DNA of 64,000 nucleotides. Origin: Coriobacteriia bacterium (GTDB lineage Bacteria; Actinomycetota; Coriobacteriia; Coriobacteriales; RUG033). Positions 50,199-60,530 of the stretch are shown here, one piece after another. Within the stretch, counting starts at the first letter, position 1. Every line of letters begins with the position of its first letter. The notes below the pieces were generated by a model. That model worked only from the letters and a program-made list of their open reading frames with translations. It was not told the origin of the DNA and searched no databases. The position numbers were made by a program, and so were the translations under genes. The DNA lies in the NCBI GenBank assembly GCA_015655215.1, contig JAATFL010000008.1, positions 1 to 64,000 of the forward strand, in the 5' to 3' direction.

Positions 50199-51635
50199 TC
50201 AAGCGTGTCGTTCGAGCAGGTTGAGCAGCTCCTCGCGGTTCTCGGCGCCGGTCTTGAGGTAGATGTGCGAGAGATGCGTCTTGACGGTGTTCTTGGAGAT
50301 ATGGAGCCTCTCCTCGATATAGGAGCTCTGGTGCCCCGACGCCCATATCTGCAACACGTCCGTCTCACGGGGCGAGAGGCCATGGGCACTGGCGAGCGAT
50401 TGGACGCGGGTCGCCAGCGTCGACTGGCCGGAGAGGGGGACCTCGATCCCCTTGAGGGCGAAGCTCCCATCGCCCGAGAGCAGCAGCGCGGCGACGATGA
50501 GCAGCAGCAGGATGATGAAGACGACGGTGAGGGGTTGGTCGATCAACACGAGTCCTGCCAGCTGGCCGGAAAAGGCGCCGAGGAACCACGCGGCACGCAG
50601 GCATCCGAAGGCGATGAGGGCCGGGATGCCCCGTGAGGTGACCAGCTCGATGAAGAGCAACCATACCATCAAGTAGACCAGGTTGATGCCGGCATAGGCG
50701 ATGAGGAACACGATCGGATTTCCCGTCGCGCCCATCTGGGCCGCCGATATGGCGGTGATGGCGATGAAGGGTATGGCGACGTAGAAGGCGATGCTCGTCT
50801 TGACGCGTTTGGCGAAGAGCGCCAGCGCCACATCGCCGATGACCGCCAAGGTGAGGCTGCCCGTGCCCAGCGTCCATCCCATGAGGTCGAGCCCGGACGT
50901 GCTGTCGGGGGTGCTCAGGGTACGGAGCGCCCCGTAGGCGAATTCGACGATGAAGACCAGCATGATGAGTCTCCACGGCTTCGCTCGGGCGAAGAGCCGC
51001 CATGCGTCCCCGAGCACGGTTCCCATGGCGAGGTAAGGACTTCGGCTCGGGCGCAGCGAAAGCGCGGATACGATGGGGAGGAGGATGACACTGGCGACGG
51101 CGATGCCCTGGGGAAGCAAGGAGACCGTCAGATAGAGAAGGTAGCCGGCCACGCTGGCGATCCCCATGCACAGCGCGGCGTTCGTCGTGGAATGCGTCGC
51201 GAAGAGCTCGTCCCAGGCGATCTGAATCCACGCAGCTCCCGTACCGCCGAGCACGAAGCCAAGCGTGGTGAGCCAGCCAGGTATGACGTCGAGGCTGGCA
51301 AGGGAGATGAGGCAGGTTCCCGCGGCGCAGGCGAGTCCGGCCACGAAGTGCAGCTCGCGACGGGGGTTGAGCGGGGAGAGGTGGGAGGATCCGGCGATCA
51401 GCAGCAAGGGGACGAGTCCGGTGGTGAGCGAGCTGAGGGCATGGAGGTCGAGGAGGGAGATATGGGGCTGAGGGGTGAGGAAGAGCACGTTGCTGTCGAA
51501 GAAGAAGAACACCCACGCGGTGATGAACCCGTAACCGACGAACTGCCTGAGGCCTTGGAAGGAGAAATGCTCCGTCTCCTCCGGGGATTCTCGGGAATCG
51601 AGGTCCGATGTCCCAACCATGCCACTCGCCATCAC
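50199..51635 (-). CDS. LuxR-family regulator with polytopic membrane N-terminus
   Basis: C-terminal LSPRETDVLQIWASGHQSSYIEERLHISKNTVKTHLSHIYLKTGAENREELLNLL. Confidence 0.88.
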   Translation of the reverse strand: MMASGMVGTSDLDSRESPEETEHFSFQGLRQFVGYGFITAWVFFFFDSNVLFLTPQPHISLLDLHALSSLTTGLVPLLLIAGSSHLSPLNPRRELHFVAGLACAAGTCLISLASLDVIPGWLTTLGFVLGGTGAAWIQIAWDELFATHSTTNAALCMGIASVAGYLLYLTVSLLPQGIAVASVILLPIVSALSLRPSRSPYLAMGTVLGDAWRLFARAKPWRLIMLVFIVEFAYGALRTLSTPDSTSGLDLMGWTLGTGSLTLAVIGDVALALFAKRVKTSIAFYVAIPFIAITAISAAQMGATGNPIVFLIAYAGINLVYLMVWLLFIELVTSRGIPALIAFGCLRAAWFLGAFSGQLAGLVLIDQPLTVVFIILLLLIVAALLLSGDGSFALKGIEVPLSGQSTLATRVQSLASAHGLSPRETDVLQIWASGHQSSYIEERLHISKNTVKTHLSHIYLKTGAENREELLNLLERHA

Positions 51636-51749
51636 GAAACCCCACCATCCCCGTCGTCATCGAATCGACTGGCCCCAGGATAGCAGCATCGGCGTTTTCG
51701 GGGTACCGATAGGGTCCTTGTGATGGGGAACCAGTGCCGTTGTAAGATA

Positions 51750-51780
51750 GAGGATGCCCCGGTCATACTGGGGCATCCTC
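51750..51780. terminator. terminator-like hairpin
   Basis: GAGGATGCCCC-ggtcatact-GGGGCATCCTC between two minus-strand genes. Confidence 0.65.
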
Positions 51781-51819
51781 TGTGGGTAGAGGGAAACCAG
51801 CAGACCTCGACGAGGTGGT

Positions 51820-53628
51820 CTACGATATCTCACCGGAGGCTATCCGCTGACCGAGCAACATCCCCTCGGTGAGGCAGAAGCCCAGGCTCATGCCGGAAAG
51901 CGGTGTCGCGTACTGCACGATGAACCGGTTTCCCGAGTCGTTCCCCGCAGCGAACAGACCAGGGATGGGTGCGAGATCGTCGTCGAGCACATGGTGCTGA
52001 TAGTCCGTGTCGAGGCCGGTGGTCTGGCAGAGACCAGGGTTTATGCTGGTGGTGCTACCGACGACGGCATAGTAAGGCGGGGTATCGAGGCGTGTGACAG
52101 CCAGGATGCGGGAATCCTTGGCGAAGTCCTCATCCTCACCGTTTTGACAGTATCCTTGATATTTCTCAATCTCGGCTATGGCAGCTTTCTGCTGGCTTTC
52201 ATCCCAGATGCCGACGATCTTCACGAGTTCCTCGATGGTTTGGGCACAATAGACGTCAGGTTGGGAGGAGTAGGCGATGGCCGTAGTCGGTTTGTCGCCT
52301 GGCTGGACGGCATTCATCGAGTCGACGGTCTCCGGCCAGCCCTGGCTCCGGCGGTAATCGACGGCCTCATGGGCGGGGGGCATCGCGTAGACGAGGTCCT
52401 GCCAGTTGGCGTCGTTGATCGCGACGACGGAACCCTTGGGCTGACGGGGAACCAGATACGCCGACCCCTCAGTGCCACCCGCGCACTCGTCGCAGAACCG
52501 CAAGCCGTTCTGGTTGAGCATGGGTGAACCCGGTCCCCAGGGAGTCTCGGGGCCCGCTTGGCCCGTGTTCATCCCCGAGTGCGGCCCGACCTCGATGTGC
52601 CCGCCGGCCCACACCCCCATCTGGATTACGGAACCGTCGCGGGTAAGCATCATGGGAGCGACGGTGGCAAGCTCGATATCGCCCAGGGATTCGGCGAGAT
52701 GACGGTACTCGTCGTTGATGTCGCGCATCATGTCCTCGTTGCCGGCGAAGTCGCCGCCGGTGAGGATGATGCCCTTGGTGGCGGTGTAGCGCAGGTAGGT
52801 TCCACCCTCCTGATCGAGCACCACGACGCTCACCACGCGGCCGGAGCCGTCCTTCTCGAGATACTCCGCATGTTGGTTGTAGTTCCAGACAGCGCCATCG
52901 GCGATGGATTGGTCGCGATGATGGCTCAAGATGGTCGGTCCCCAGTTCCACTCGGACAGTCCGGCACTGGGTGATCGGAAGATGGTGGTACCGGTGTAGA
53001 ACTTGTAGTCGGAGGGGTCCATGACCATGCGGTCATCCGGTGGGCAGGAGCCGATATGGGTGTTCTCCTCCATCCATGTGGTGTCGATGTCTTGGATGGC
53101 CCAGTCTAAGAGTTCGCCAGAGTGTTCGACGTAATCCTTGATGAGGCGCTGGTCGCTGCGACCTTCGTTACGGCGGAACACCTCGCGCATGAATTCCTGC
53201 GGATCGATCGTCCTGGCTCCATGGCTAAGTGCCCACTGCGAGTTGATGGTGCCTACCTCGCCACCGATCCACATGTGGTTCTCCTCGGTCTGCATCTCGA
53301 TGACCGCGACGGACAGGCCGTTCTTGCTCGTCGAGCGTGTGGTCCACAGGCCCGATTCGCCGCCCCCCACGACGATCACATCATAGGTGCCCCCATCGGC
53401 GATCTTCGACTCGTCGATGGGGTTCGGTGCGGTGTGCCAACTCACCGCCGCGGCAGACTGCCAACGGTTTCCCACGGCATCGTCCGAGCCGGTGTCATCG
53501 GAGGTTTTTGGTGAGCAACCGACGAGGCCGCTCACCGCCGCAGCAGCGCCCACCAACGCAGCGCCCTTCATGAAGGTGCGTCGGTCGGTGGTGATCACAC
53601 CCTTCTCCACGCTCTTACCCATGGTCAT
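51820..53628 (-). CDS. Tat-exported FAD-dependent reductase, lipoprotein
   Basis: TTDRRTFMKGAALVGAAAAVSGLVGCSPK, VIVVGGGESGLWTTRSTSKNG, C-terminal PGLFAAGNDSGNRF. Confidence 0.9.
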   Translation of the reverse strand: MTMGKSVEKGVITTDRRTFMKGAALVGAAAAVSGLVGCSPKTSDDTGSDDAVGNRWQSAAAVSWHTAPNPIDESKIADGGTYDVIVVGGGESGLWTTRSTSKNGLSVAVIEMQTEENHMWIGGEVGTINSQWALSHGARTIDPQEFMREVFRRNEGRSDQRLIKDYVEHSGELLDWAIQDIDTTWMEENTHIGSCPPDDRMVMDPSDYKFYTGTTIFRSPSAGLSEWNWGPTILSHHRDQSIADGAVWNYNQHAEYLEKDGSGRVVSVVVLDQEGGTYLRYTATKGIILTGGDFAGNEDMMRDINDEYRHLAESLGDIELATVAPMMLTRDGSVIQMGVWAGGHIEVGPHSGMNTGQAGPETPWGPGSPMLNQNGLRFCDECAGGTEGSAYLVPRQPKGSVVAINDANWQDLVYAMPPAHEAVDYRRSQGWPETVDSMNAVQPGDKPTTAIAYSSQPDVYCAQTIEELVKIVGIWDESQQKAAIAEIEKYQGYCQNGEDEDFAKDSRILAVTRLDTPPYYAVVGSTTSINPGLCQTTGLDTDYQHHVLDDDLAPIPGLFAAGNDSGNRFIVQYATPLSGMSLGFCLTEGMLLGQRIASGEIS

Positions 53629-53963
53629 CCCTTTTCTCTTGCTGCCGACTCAGTGCGTCTCATGCGCATCGGGTGACGAGGCGGTTGGCGGCCCGTCGGC
53701 CATAGGGTCCGTCAGCGTTTGCCATCATGAGTCGTCTGGCTTCCATCGTCCTCACCGTTCAACTCCGATTGAGATGGTTTTGGCACAAAGGGCATCACCG
53801 CTGAGGGGTGAATGCGCCGTCGCGTGTCCCGAAGGGTCGTTATACGTGTCGATACGATGGATGTGGGGTCCTCGAAGTGTATCCTTGTCAGTTGACACGT
53901 CGGACATCTCTTGGTTGAGACGTCCGGCCAGCAGGGAACGCGACCAGCAAGGAGGCGGACTTG

Positions 53964-54434
53964 ATGTCCGAGATAGAGGGCACGCCACTCGTGGGCATCA
54001 TCATGGGCTCGAAGAGCGACATGCCCACCATGGAAGGCTGCACCCAGCAGCTCGATGCGCTGGGTGTGCCATATGAGCTCATCATCGCGAGCGCCCATCG
54101 CAATCCCGCGAAGGTGCACGAGTGGGCCGAGGGTGCGGCAGACCGTGGTATCAAGGTCATCATCGCGGCTGCCGGTAAGGCGGCGCATCTCGGTGGCGTC
54201 GTGGCGGCCTTCACACCCCTGCCCGTGATCGCCGTGCCTATGAAGACAAGTGACCTGGGGGGTTTGGATTCGCTGCTCTCGATGGTCCAGATGCCGACGG
54301 GGGTGCCCGTGGCGACCGTGGCCATCAACGGTTCGAAGAACGCCGGGATCCTCGCCTGTCAGATGCTGGGCACGTCGTTGCCGGCGTACCGGCAGAAGAT
54401 CATCGACCTCAAGCGGGCGATGGCTCAGGACTGA
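53964..54434 (+). CDS. purE: N5-carboxyaminoimidazole ribonucleotide mutase
   Basis: [18 protein letters not shown]...[17 protein letters not shown]...[25 protein letters not shown]. Confidence 0.97.
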   Translation: MSEIEGTPLVGIIMGSKSDMPTMEGCTQQLDALGVPYELIIASAHRNPAKVHEWAEGAADRGIKVIIAAAGKAAHLGGVVAAFTPLPVIAVPMKTSDLGGLDSLLSMVQMPTGVPVATVAINGSKNAGILACQMLGTSLPAYRQKIIDLKRAMAQD

Positions 54435-54554
54435 TGCGAGCGCTCACGTGTCCTCGATGCGGTTGGTCTTCCTGCCACACCGAAGCCTTGCCCTCTCCTG
54501 CACTCCCTGTCCCGAACGTGGCGTTTCGACCCATCATACGAAGGGAATCACCTC

Positions 54555-54998
54555 ATGAACCGCAACGAGCTCAACGAAGGAATCAAGACCGCCCTCAAGG
54601 CACATGACAAGGTGCGTCTCATGACCCTGCGCGGTGTCTTGGGGGAGGTCAAGAACCTCGAGGTCGACAAACATGCCGAGGCATCCGAGCAGGAAGTCAA
54701 CGACATGGTGAAGCGCGTGCTGAAGCAGACCGGCCAGACGCTTGAGATGTCGCGTAAAGCTGGTGACAACCCCGACCGCACGGCCGAGTTCGAGCGGCGT
54801 GTCTCCATCCTGGAAGGGTGTTTGCCGCAACAGGTGGAAGGCGACGCGCTCAAGGCGCTCGTCACCTGGGCCATCGCCGAAACCGGGGCCGTCTCCAAGC
54901 GCGACATAGGCAAGGTCATGGGTGCGGTAGGTACCAGGACCGGCGGCAACTTCGACAAGGCGGCGGCGGCCAAGATGGCCGGTGCAGAACTGGCGTAG
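54555..54998 (+). CDS. GatB/YqeY-domain protein
   Basis: MNRNELNEGIKTALKAHDKVRLMTLRGVLGEVKNLEVDK; KRDIGKVMGAV. Confidence 0.9.
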   Translation: MNRNELNEGIKTALKAHDKVRLMTLRGVLGEVKNLEVDKHAEASEQEVNDMVKRVLKQTGQTLEMSRKAGDNPDRTAEFERRVSILEGCLPQQVEGDALKALVTWAIAETGAVSKRDIGKVMGAVGTRTGGNFDKAAAAKMAGAELA

Positions 54999-55076
54999 CC
55001 CGACGGGGAGATGTGGTCCGTGTCGACTCAGGCAGAGGGTACTGCAGTACCCTCACGGATAAGGAGCACGAATCCT

Positions 55077-55559
55077 ATGCGCAACCTGCCGGCAAAACGG
55101 CTCGATCCCCGCATCGTCAGCGTCTGGCGCATCTCAGAGGCCCTCAGCAGCCTCATCGGTGCGGGCGTCCTCATCGGCATCTTCGCCATTCTGTGGAGAG
55201 CCGATGTGCTCGGGACGTCCTGGTTCGTCGGCGCCATCGTGGTAGCCGTGGCGCTCGCGGTCGTCGACGTCGCCATCGTTCCTCGCGTCCGATACATCCG
55301 TTGGCACTACGAGGTCACCGAGGAGGAGGTCGACCTCCTCGAGGGCATCATCGTCCACAAGCATACCGTGATCCCACTCGTGCGCGTACAGCATGTGGAC
55401 ACGAAGCAGGGTCCCATCGCACGGGCGTTCGGCTTGGCCGCGGTCACGGTGGCGACGGCGGCTGGTGAGCATGAGGTACCCGGTCTTCCGGTCGAGGAGG
55501 CCGACGGTCTCCGCGACCGCGTGGCGACCTTGGCGGCCCTGGCCCGGGAGGATTCGTAG
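55077..55559 (+). CDS. bacterial PH domain membrane protein (YdbS-like)
   Basis: Two TM segments, then YIRWHYEVTEEEVDLLEGIIVHKHTVIPLVRVQHVDTKQGPIARAFGLAAVTV. Confidence 0.85.
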   Translation: MRNLPAKRLDPRIVSVWRISEALSSLIGAGVLIGIFAILWRADVLGTSWFVGAIVVAVALAVVDVAIVPRVRYIRWHYEVTEEEVDLLEGIIVHKHTVIPLVRVQHVDTKQGPIARAFGLAAVTVATAAGEHEVPGLPVEEADGLRDRVATLAALAREDS

Positions 55560-57284
55560 ATGAGCGCCATAGCTCCAGGTCCACACCATGTGCATAAGGC
55601 CTACATCATGTTCAAGGCCATCGAGAACCTCAGGCAGCTGCTCGTCCCCATCGTCGTCTCGCTGTTTCCCCTGCTCAACCTCAACGACTCGTCTCTGCCC
55701 GTGCCGGTGCTGATCGCCCTTGTGGTCGCGGTGTTCGTGGCGATCGACGTGACGGTGTCCGTCGTCTCATACCAACGATTCACGTGGGAGCTCACCTCTT
55801 CCGAGTTGCACATCAAGAAGGGCATCTTCAACAAGAAGCACGAGCACATCCCCTTCATGCGCGTCTACGCCGTCAACGCGACGGCAAACGTGCTCGAACG
55901 CCTGCTGGGACTGGTCACGCTCACGGTGGATACCGCATCGGGCAGTCAGGGAGGGGGGCACATCAAGGCACTTACGCTCGGCGAGTACGAGGCGCTGCGA
56001 TCGGAGATGTTCGACCGCAAACGGCGGTTGGTGGGCGAAGGTGCGATGGGGAGCGCCCCCGTCTTGCCTGCGACGCGATCTGCGCAGTTGGAGAGGCATG
56101 TGGCGCAGTTCGAGGGCACTGCCGATGAGGGCGTTGGAGGTGGCATGGCCAAGGGGCTCTCCCGTGCGCGGACCGAGATGGACGGCTCCTCGGGAAGCCT
56201 GCGCGGGATGTTTGGCGGCGACTTCACCGATGATGCGGCAATCGGGTTCGAACGTACGCTCACCGGCAAGCAACTCCTGCTCAAGGGACTCTCGGGTTCG
56301 AACGTCTTGCTGCCGTTGCTCATCACGATGGGGTTCATCTCGCAGTTCTCAAGATATCTGCCCGACTCCGTCAAGCAGCAGGCGGCCGATGCCGTTGAAC
56401 TCGCAGGCGCTCAGCTTCTTGCGGCCGGTGCGGTCCTGATCGTTCTCACGCTGATGCTCGTCCTCCTCGTCAGTTGGGTCTTTGGCGTCATCTCGTCCAC
56501 GCTTACGTACGGCGGCTTCGTCGTGCGTCGACGAGGGGGCCGCATCGAGGTCGAGCGCGGGCTGCTCTCGCGCTACTCCTCCGGGGTTTCGGTGGTGCGC
56601 GTGCAGGCGGTGCGCATACACCAGGGATTCCTGAGCCGTCTGATCGGCTACGCCGAGGTGTCGCTCGTGACGGCGAGCGAGGGGAACCATCGTGCCGATG
56701 CCGTGGCCGGATCGCTCGTGGTGCATCCGTTCATCCGTCGCAAGGAGGCGCGTGCGTTTGTCGACGAGCTTCTGCCTGGCTACGATGCGGCACCCGAGAG
56801 GCTTGGCGGCTTGCCGCCGGTCGCGGTTCGAAGGTCGTTCAACCGCTTCGCACTGTGGCCAGGACTCGTGCTCGCCCTCGTCGCGGCTGGAGCGTCGCTG
56901 CTCCTTCCCGCTTCGACGGTGCCTGTCGACGTGCGTTTGGGGAGGGCCATCGTGGGGCTGGCGCTCGTCGTCTGTCTTGCCATGGCGGTGGCGTATGCGG
57001 TGCTGTGGTATCGTCACGCCGGCTTTGCGCACAACGCGGGCTTCGTCGTCCTGCAACATGGTGGATGGGGCGTCACGCGCACCATCGCACCGCGCTCGCG
57101 CATCCAGTGGGTGCGCACGAGCGAGACGCCGTTTCAAGAGCGTGTCAAGGTGGCCACCATCAAAATCGCACTGCTTGCCAGCCCGCCAGGGGTTAGAGTG
57201 TCATTGCGCGATCTTCCCGTGGAGCAGGCGAAGGTGATTCTCGACTGGGCGCGCCCGCGTGCGCTTGACGGCAGTGCGGCATGA
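55560..57284 (+). CDS. bacterial PH domain membrane protein (YdbT-like)
   Basis: Repeated PH modules: SELHIKKGIFNKKHEHIPFMRVYAVNATANVLERLLGLVTLTV and GGRIEVERGLLSRYSSGVSVVRVQAVRIHQGFLSRLIG. Confidence 0.85.
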   Translation: MSAIAPGPHHVHKAYIMFKAIENLRQLLVPIVVSLFPLLNLNDSSLPVPVLIALVVAVFVAIDVTVSVVSYQRFTWELTSSELHIKKGIFNKKHEHIPFMRVYAVNATANVLERLLGLVTLTVDTASGSQGGGHIKALTLGEYEALRSEMFDRKRRLVGEGAMGSAPVLPATRSAQLERHVAQFEGTADEGVGGGMAKGLSRARTEMDGSSGSLRGMFGGDFTDDAAIGFERTLTGKQLLLKGLSGSNVLLPLLITMGFISQFSRYLPDSVKQQAADAVELAGAQLLAAGAVLIVLTLMLVLLVSWVFGVISSTLTYGGFVVRRRGGRIEVERGLLSRYSSGVSVVRVQAVRIHQGFLSRLIGYAEVSLVTASEGNHRADAVAGSLVVHPFIRRKEARAFVDELLPGYDAAPERLGGLPPVAVRRSFNRFALWPGLVLALVAAGASLLLPASTVPVDVRLGRAIVGLALVVCLAMAVAYAVLWYRHAGFAHNAGFVVLQHGGWGVTRTIAPRSRIQWVRTSETPFQERVKVATIKIALLASPPGVRVSLRDLPVEQAKVILDWARPRALDGSAA

Positions 57285-58291
57285 TGGTCCATGGGAAGGC
57301 ACGGGAGAACCAAGGTTCGACCATGTCGAGGATGGAGGCTTTCATGTGTCGCACGGGGAGGAGACCTCACAAGGGCCTCTTGATCGTCATCGTCGTGGCC
57401 CTGGTGTTGCTTGCAGGGTCTGTCGCGCTCAGGGTGACAATGGTCCCTGCATGTAGCAGCTCGTCTGCATCGGACGCTGCGACGACGGTCGAGCAGAGGG
57501 CTTCCCTCAACGATTACAGTTGGGATGAGCTTTCACGGCTGTCGTCCATGATCGCCGCGGCCGATGGCGATGATGGGGCCCTGCAGGTGGAGAGGGACTA
57601 CAACCTGGTGGACTCAAGCGGCCATCTGACCGGTGCCACCAAGGACTTCACCCTTTCCGACGGCACGGCCGTCAGCGTGCAGATCGCCGGCTTCCGCCAT
57701 GACACGAGATCGGATGGTTCCGGCATGGCCGGGATCACGTTCATCTTCACGGACTGTATCGCCAGCCGCCCGATGTGCACCCGTGCCGACAACGCGGGGG
57801 GCTGGAGATCGTCGGCGATGCGCGCCTACCTTAACTCCGGGATGCTGGAGGAACTGCCCTCCGACCTTCGGGAGGAGATCGCCGCGGTGGACAAGCGCAC
57901 GAACAACGTCGGCGAGACGGATGACGTTTCCCTGGTCTCCACGACTTCCGACAAGCTATGGCTGTTCTCGTTCGTTGAGGTGACCGGTGATGTCGATTCG
58001 TGGTGGGAGACGGGTCGCCAGCCCTACGCCGACGTCTTGGACGCGGAGGGTACGCAATACCAACTCTTCTCTGAGGCCGGCGTGGCCTGCTCCTCGGGCA
58101 ACGCGGAGAGCGCGATGGGCTACGGCGTGCTCGTGAAATCCTTCGATGGGCAGGCGTGCTGGTGGTGGGAACGTTCAGCTGACGATGACGACAGCAGCAG
58201 GTTCAACGGCATCAACGGCGAGGGGGAACCCAACGTTCACGGCGACGATGCCGACGACGCGACCGGTGTGGTCCCCGGCTTCTGCCTATGA
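57281..58291 (+). CDS. membrane-anchored DUF6273-like protein
   Basis: N-terminal TM segment, then GGWRSSAMRAYLNSGMLEELPSDLREEIAAVDKRTNNVG...DKLWLFSFVEV. Confidence 0.7.
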   Translation: MMVHGKARENQGSTMSRMEAFMCRTGRRPHKGLLIVIVVALVLLAGSVALRVTMVPACSSSSASDAATTVEQRASLNDYSWDELSRLSSMIAAADGDDGALQVERDYNLVDSSGHLTGATKDFTLSDGTAVSVQIAGFRHDTRSDGSGMAGITFIFTDCIASRPMCTRADNAGGWRSSAMRAYLNSGMLEELPSDLREEIAAVDKRTNNVGETDDVSLVSTTSDKLWLFSFVEVTGDVDSWWETGRQPYADVLDAEGTQYQLFSEAGVACSSGNAESAMGYGVLVKSFDGQACWWWERSADDDDSSRFNGINGEGEPNVHGDDADDATGVVPGFCL

Positions 58292-58403
58292 CCGTTTTGT
58301 CATCGCACGGTCATCGGTGCCACCATGCGTTGCGGTATACCGTGCTGAGTGTGCGGAACGTCAACCTAGACCGATCTGCCGGTTACCATCGAGAGGAGTT
58401 GCC

Positions 58404-58613
58404 ATGGAAGACGAGATCCTAAAGGTCGAGGGCATGAAATGTCATTCCTGCGAGAAGAAGACCGAGATGGCTCTGACCGACCTGGTCGGCGTCACGAGTG
58501 CCACGGCCGACTACGAGGCCGGCACCGTCGAGGTCACCTACGATCCCAGTCTCGTCGATCACGATGCCGTGGTCAACGTCATCGAGGACACCGGTTTCGA
58601 GGTCGTCGCGTAG
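58404..58613 (+). CDS. heavy-metal-associated (HMA) domain protein
   Basis: MEDEILKVEGMKCHSCEKKTEMALTDLVGVTSATADYEAGTVEVTYDP; start after AGAGGAG RBS. Confidence 0.85.
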   Translation: MEDEILKVEGMKCHSCEKKTEMALTDLVGVTSATADYEAGTVEVTYDPSLVDHDAVVNVIEDTGFEVVA

Positions 58614-59023
58614 CAGCCGTGTCGCGAGAACCCGTGAGTCGATCGCACCTGTGCAGATGCTCGCCTCGTTTCCTTGTCGCAAGCGCCCACATCGCATCGT
58701 CATCGCCCGTTTGGCGACGGTAAACGTATCCGCGTGTCGACGTTTTGCGCTCAGGTTGCCGTATCGATTGGTCACCGCGCTATAGTTAGTAACATAGCAC
58801 GCTGCTCCTTCAAACCATCTCGTCGAGAGGTCTGCATGTCTCAGTACCACCATCGTACCGATGTTGTCCCGGGGAACAAGATTGGTCCATCGCTTGGGGT
58901 GATGCGCGTATGCCATCCCTCGGCTTCCGATACGCCTCGGCATGGCTCGAGTCCGTTCCGAGAACCGGTGCGTCATCTCCGCACCTCCCCATCCACCATT
59001 GACCTAGGCTGGTCGAGACTTCT

Positions 59024-60391
59024 GTGGACATAGCGTTCAGCATCCTGCTCACCTTCATCCTCGTCCTCATCAACGGCTATTTCTCCATGTCGGAGATGGC
59101 CCTCATCTCGGTGCGCCGCACGGCGTTGCAGCAAGATGCCGACGAGGGTGACAAGAAGGCACAGGCCGCGCTCGACATCTCGGCGGACAGCGATCGCCTT
59201 CTCTCCGCCATCCAGGTGTTCATCACGCTTGTGGGATTTGGCGCCGCAGCAGCGGCCACCAACACGCTCTCCCAGCCGCTCGCCGTCTGGCTTTCCGGCT
59301 TTGGCCTCGCATGGCTCTCGACCATCGCGTCGGGCCTCGCCGTCGTCCTCGTGACCTTGCTCGTCTCCTATGTGACGCTCATCTTCGGCGAGCTCGTACC
59401 CAAGCGCATCGCCTTGGCCGATGCGGAAGGCGTCTCCAAGAAGGTGGCACATCCGCTCGCCGTCGCCGAAAAGGTCGCGGCTCCGGTCGTGGCTTTTCTC
59501 GCCCACTCCACGAACGGCGTCGCGAGGCTGCTGGGCATCAAGTCGGCAGGGGATCGCCAGACCGTTTCAGAGGACGACATCAAGTACCTCGTCTCCGAAC
59601 AGGATTCGCTGCTCGACGAGGAAAAGCGAATGATACACGAGATATTCGACCTCGGCGATACCATCGCCCGCGAAGTGATGGTGCCGCGCGTCGACCTCAA
59701 GCTCATCGAGGATGATGCCACCGTGCGTGAGACCATCGAGCACATGCGCGGCACGGGCTGCTCGCGACTCCCGGTGTTTCACGATTCGCCTGACCGCATC
59801 ATCGGCGTGGCGATGGTCAAGGACCTGCTCGTGCCGCTCATGGACGGCAAGGACGGTGCCTCCATCACCGACTACATGCGCGACCCGGTCTTCGTCCCCG
59901 ACACCAAGGATCTCCTGCCCCTGCTCGGCGAGATGCAAACGTCCCATCAACGAATGGTCATCGTTGTTGACGAGTACGGTGGTACCGCTGGCATAATCAC
60001 CGTAGAGGATATCGTCGAGGAGATCGTGGGCGAACTGGCCGACGAATACGACCCCGACAACAAGTTCCTCACGCAACTGTCCGACCGCGAGTGGCTCGTG
60101 GATGGAAGGTTTCCCATCGACGACTCCCTCGAGCGTGGTTGGCCGGTAAAGGAGTCCGAGGACTATGAGACGATCGCGGGCTGGCTGCTCGATACGATCG
60201 ACTACGTTCCTCGGGCGGGTGACGAGTTCACCATCGAGGGATACGTCTTCAAGGTGCAGTCCATGCGCCGCCGCCGCGTCGCCCTCATCCGCGTGAGTGC
60301 GCCGGACACCCTCTCTGCGAACGTGGATGACGTGTCGTCTGGCGAGACCGATGACGTCGATGCCGAGAGACCCACGGGCGTAGACCGATAG
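59024..60391 (+). CDS. CNNM/CBS-domain transporter (hemolysin C/CorC-like)
   Basis: INGYFSMSEMALISVRRTALQQ, EVMVPRVDLKLIE, VDEYGGTAGIITVEDIVEEIVGELADEYD. Confidence 0.92.
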   Translation: MDIAFSILLTFILVLINGYFSMSEMALISVRRTALQQDADEGDKKAQAALDISADSDRLLSAIQVFITLVGFGAAAAATNTLSQPLAVWLSGFGLAWLSTIASGLAVVLVTLLVSYVTLIFGELVPKRIALADAEGVSKKVAHPLAVAEKVAAPVVAFLAHSTNGVARLLGIKSAGDRQTVSEDDIKYLVSEQDSLLDEEKRMIHEIFDLGDTIAREVMVPRVDLKLIEDDATVRETIEHMRGTGCSRLPVFHDSPDRIIGVAMVKDLLVPLMDGKDGASITDYMRDPVFVPDTKDLLPLLGEMQTSHQRMVIVVDEYGGTAGIITVEDIVEEIVGELADEYDPDNKFLTQLSDREWLVDGRFPIDDSLERGWPVKESEDYETIAGWLLDTIDYVPRAGDEFTIEGYVFKVQSMRRRRVALIRVSAPDTLSANVDDVSSGETDDVDAERPTGVDR

Positions 60392-60530
60392 GCGCACCCG
60401 CATCCGAGGATACGTGCCGCGCGGGCGACGTGAAGCGGATCCATGAGGTCCACGACCTCGATGCCGGGTGACCGGCGTGGTCAGCGAGGGTACGGGTAAG
60501 CGTTCGCAGCGGCTTTGAGGAGGCGGGACG

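Noticed and set aside
48875-50470. 531-aa minus-strand ORF
   Set aside because: Antisense to the HemN-like radical SAM gene; composition of a shadow ORF.
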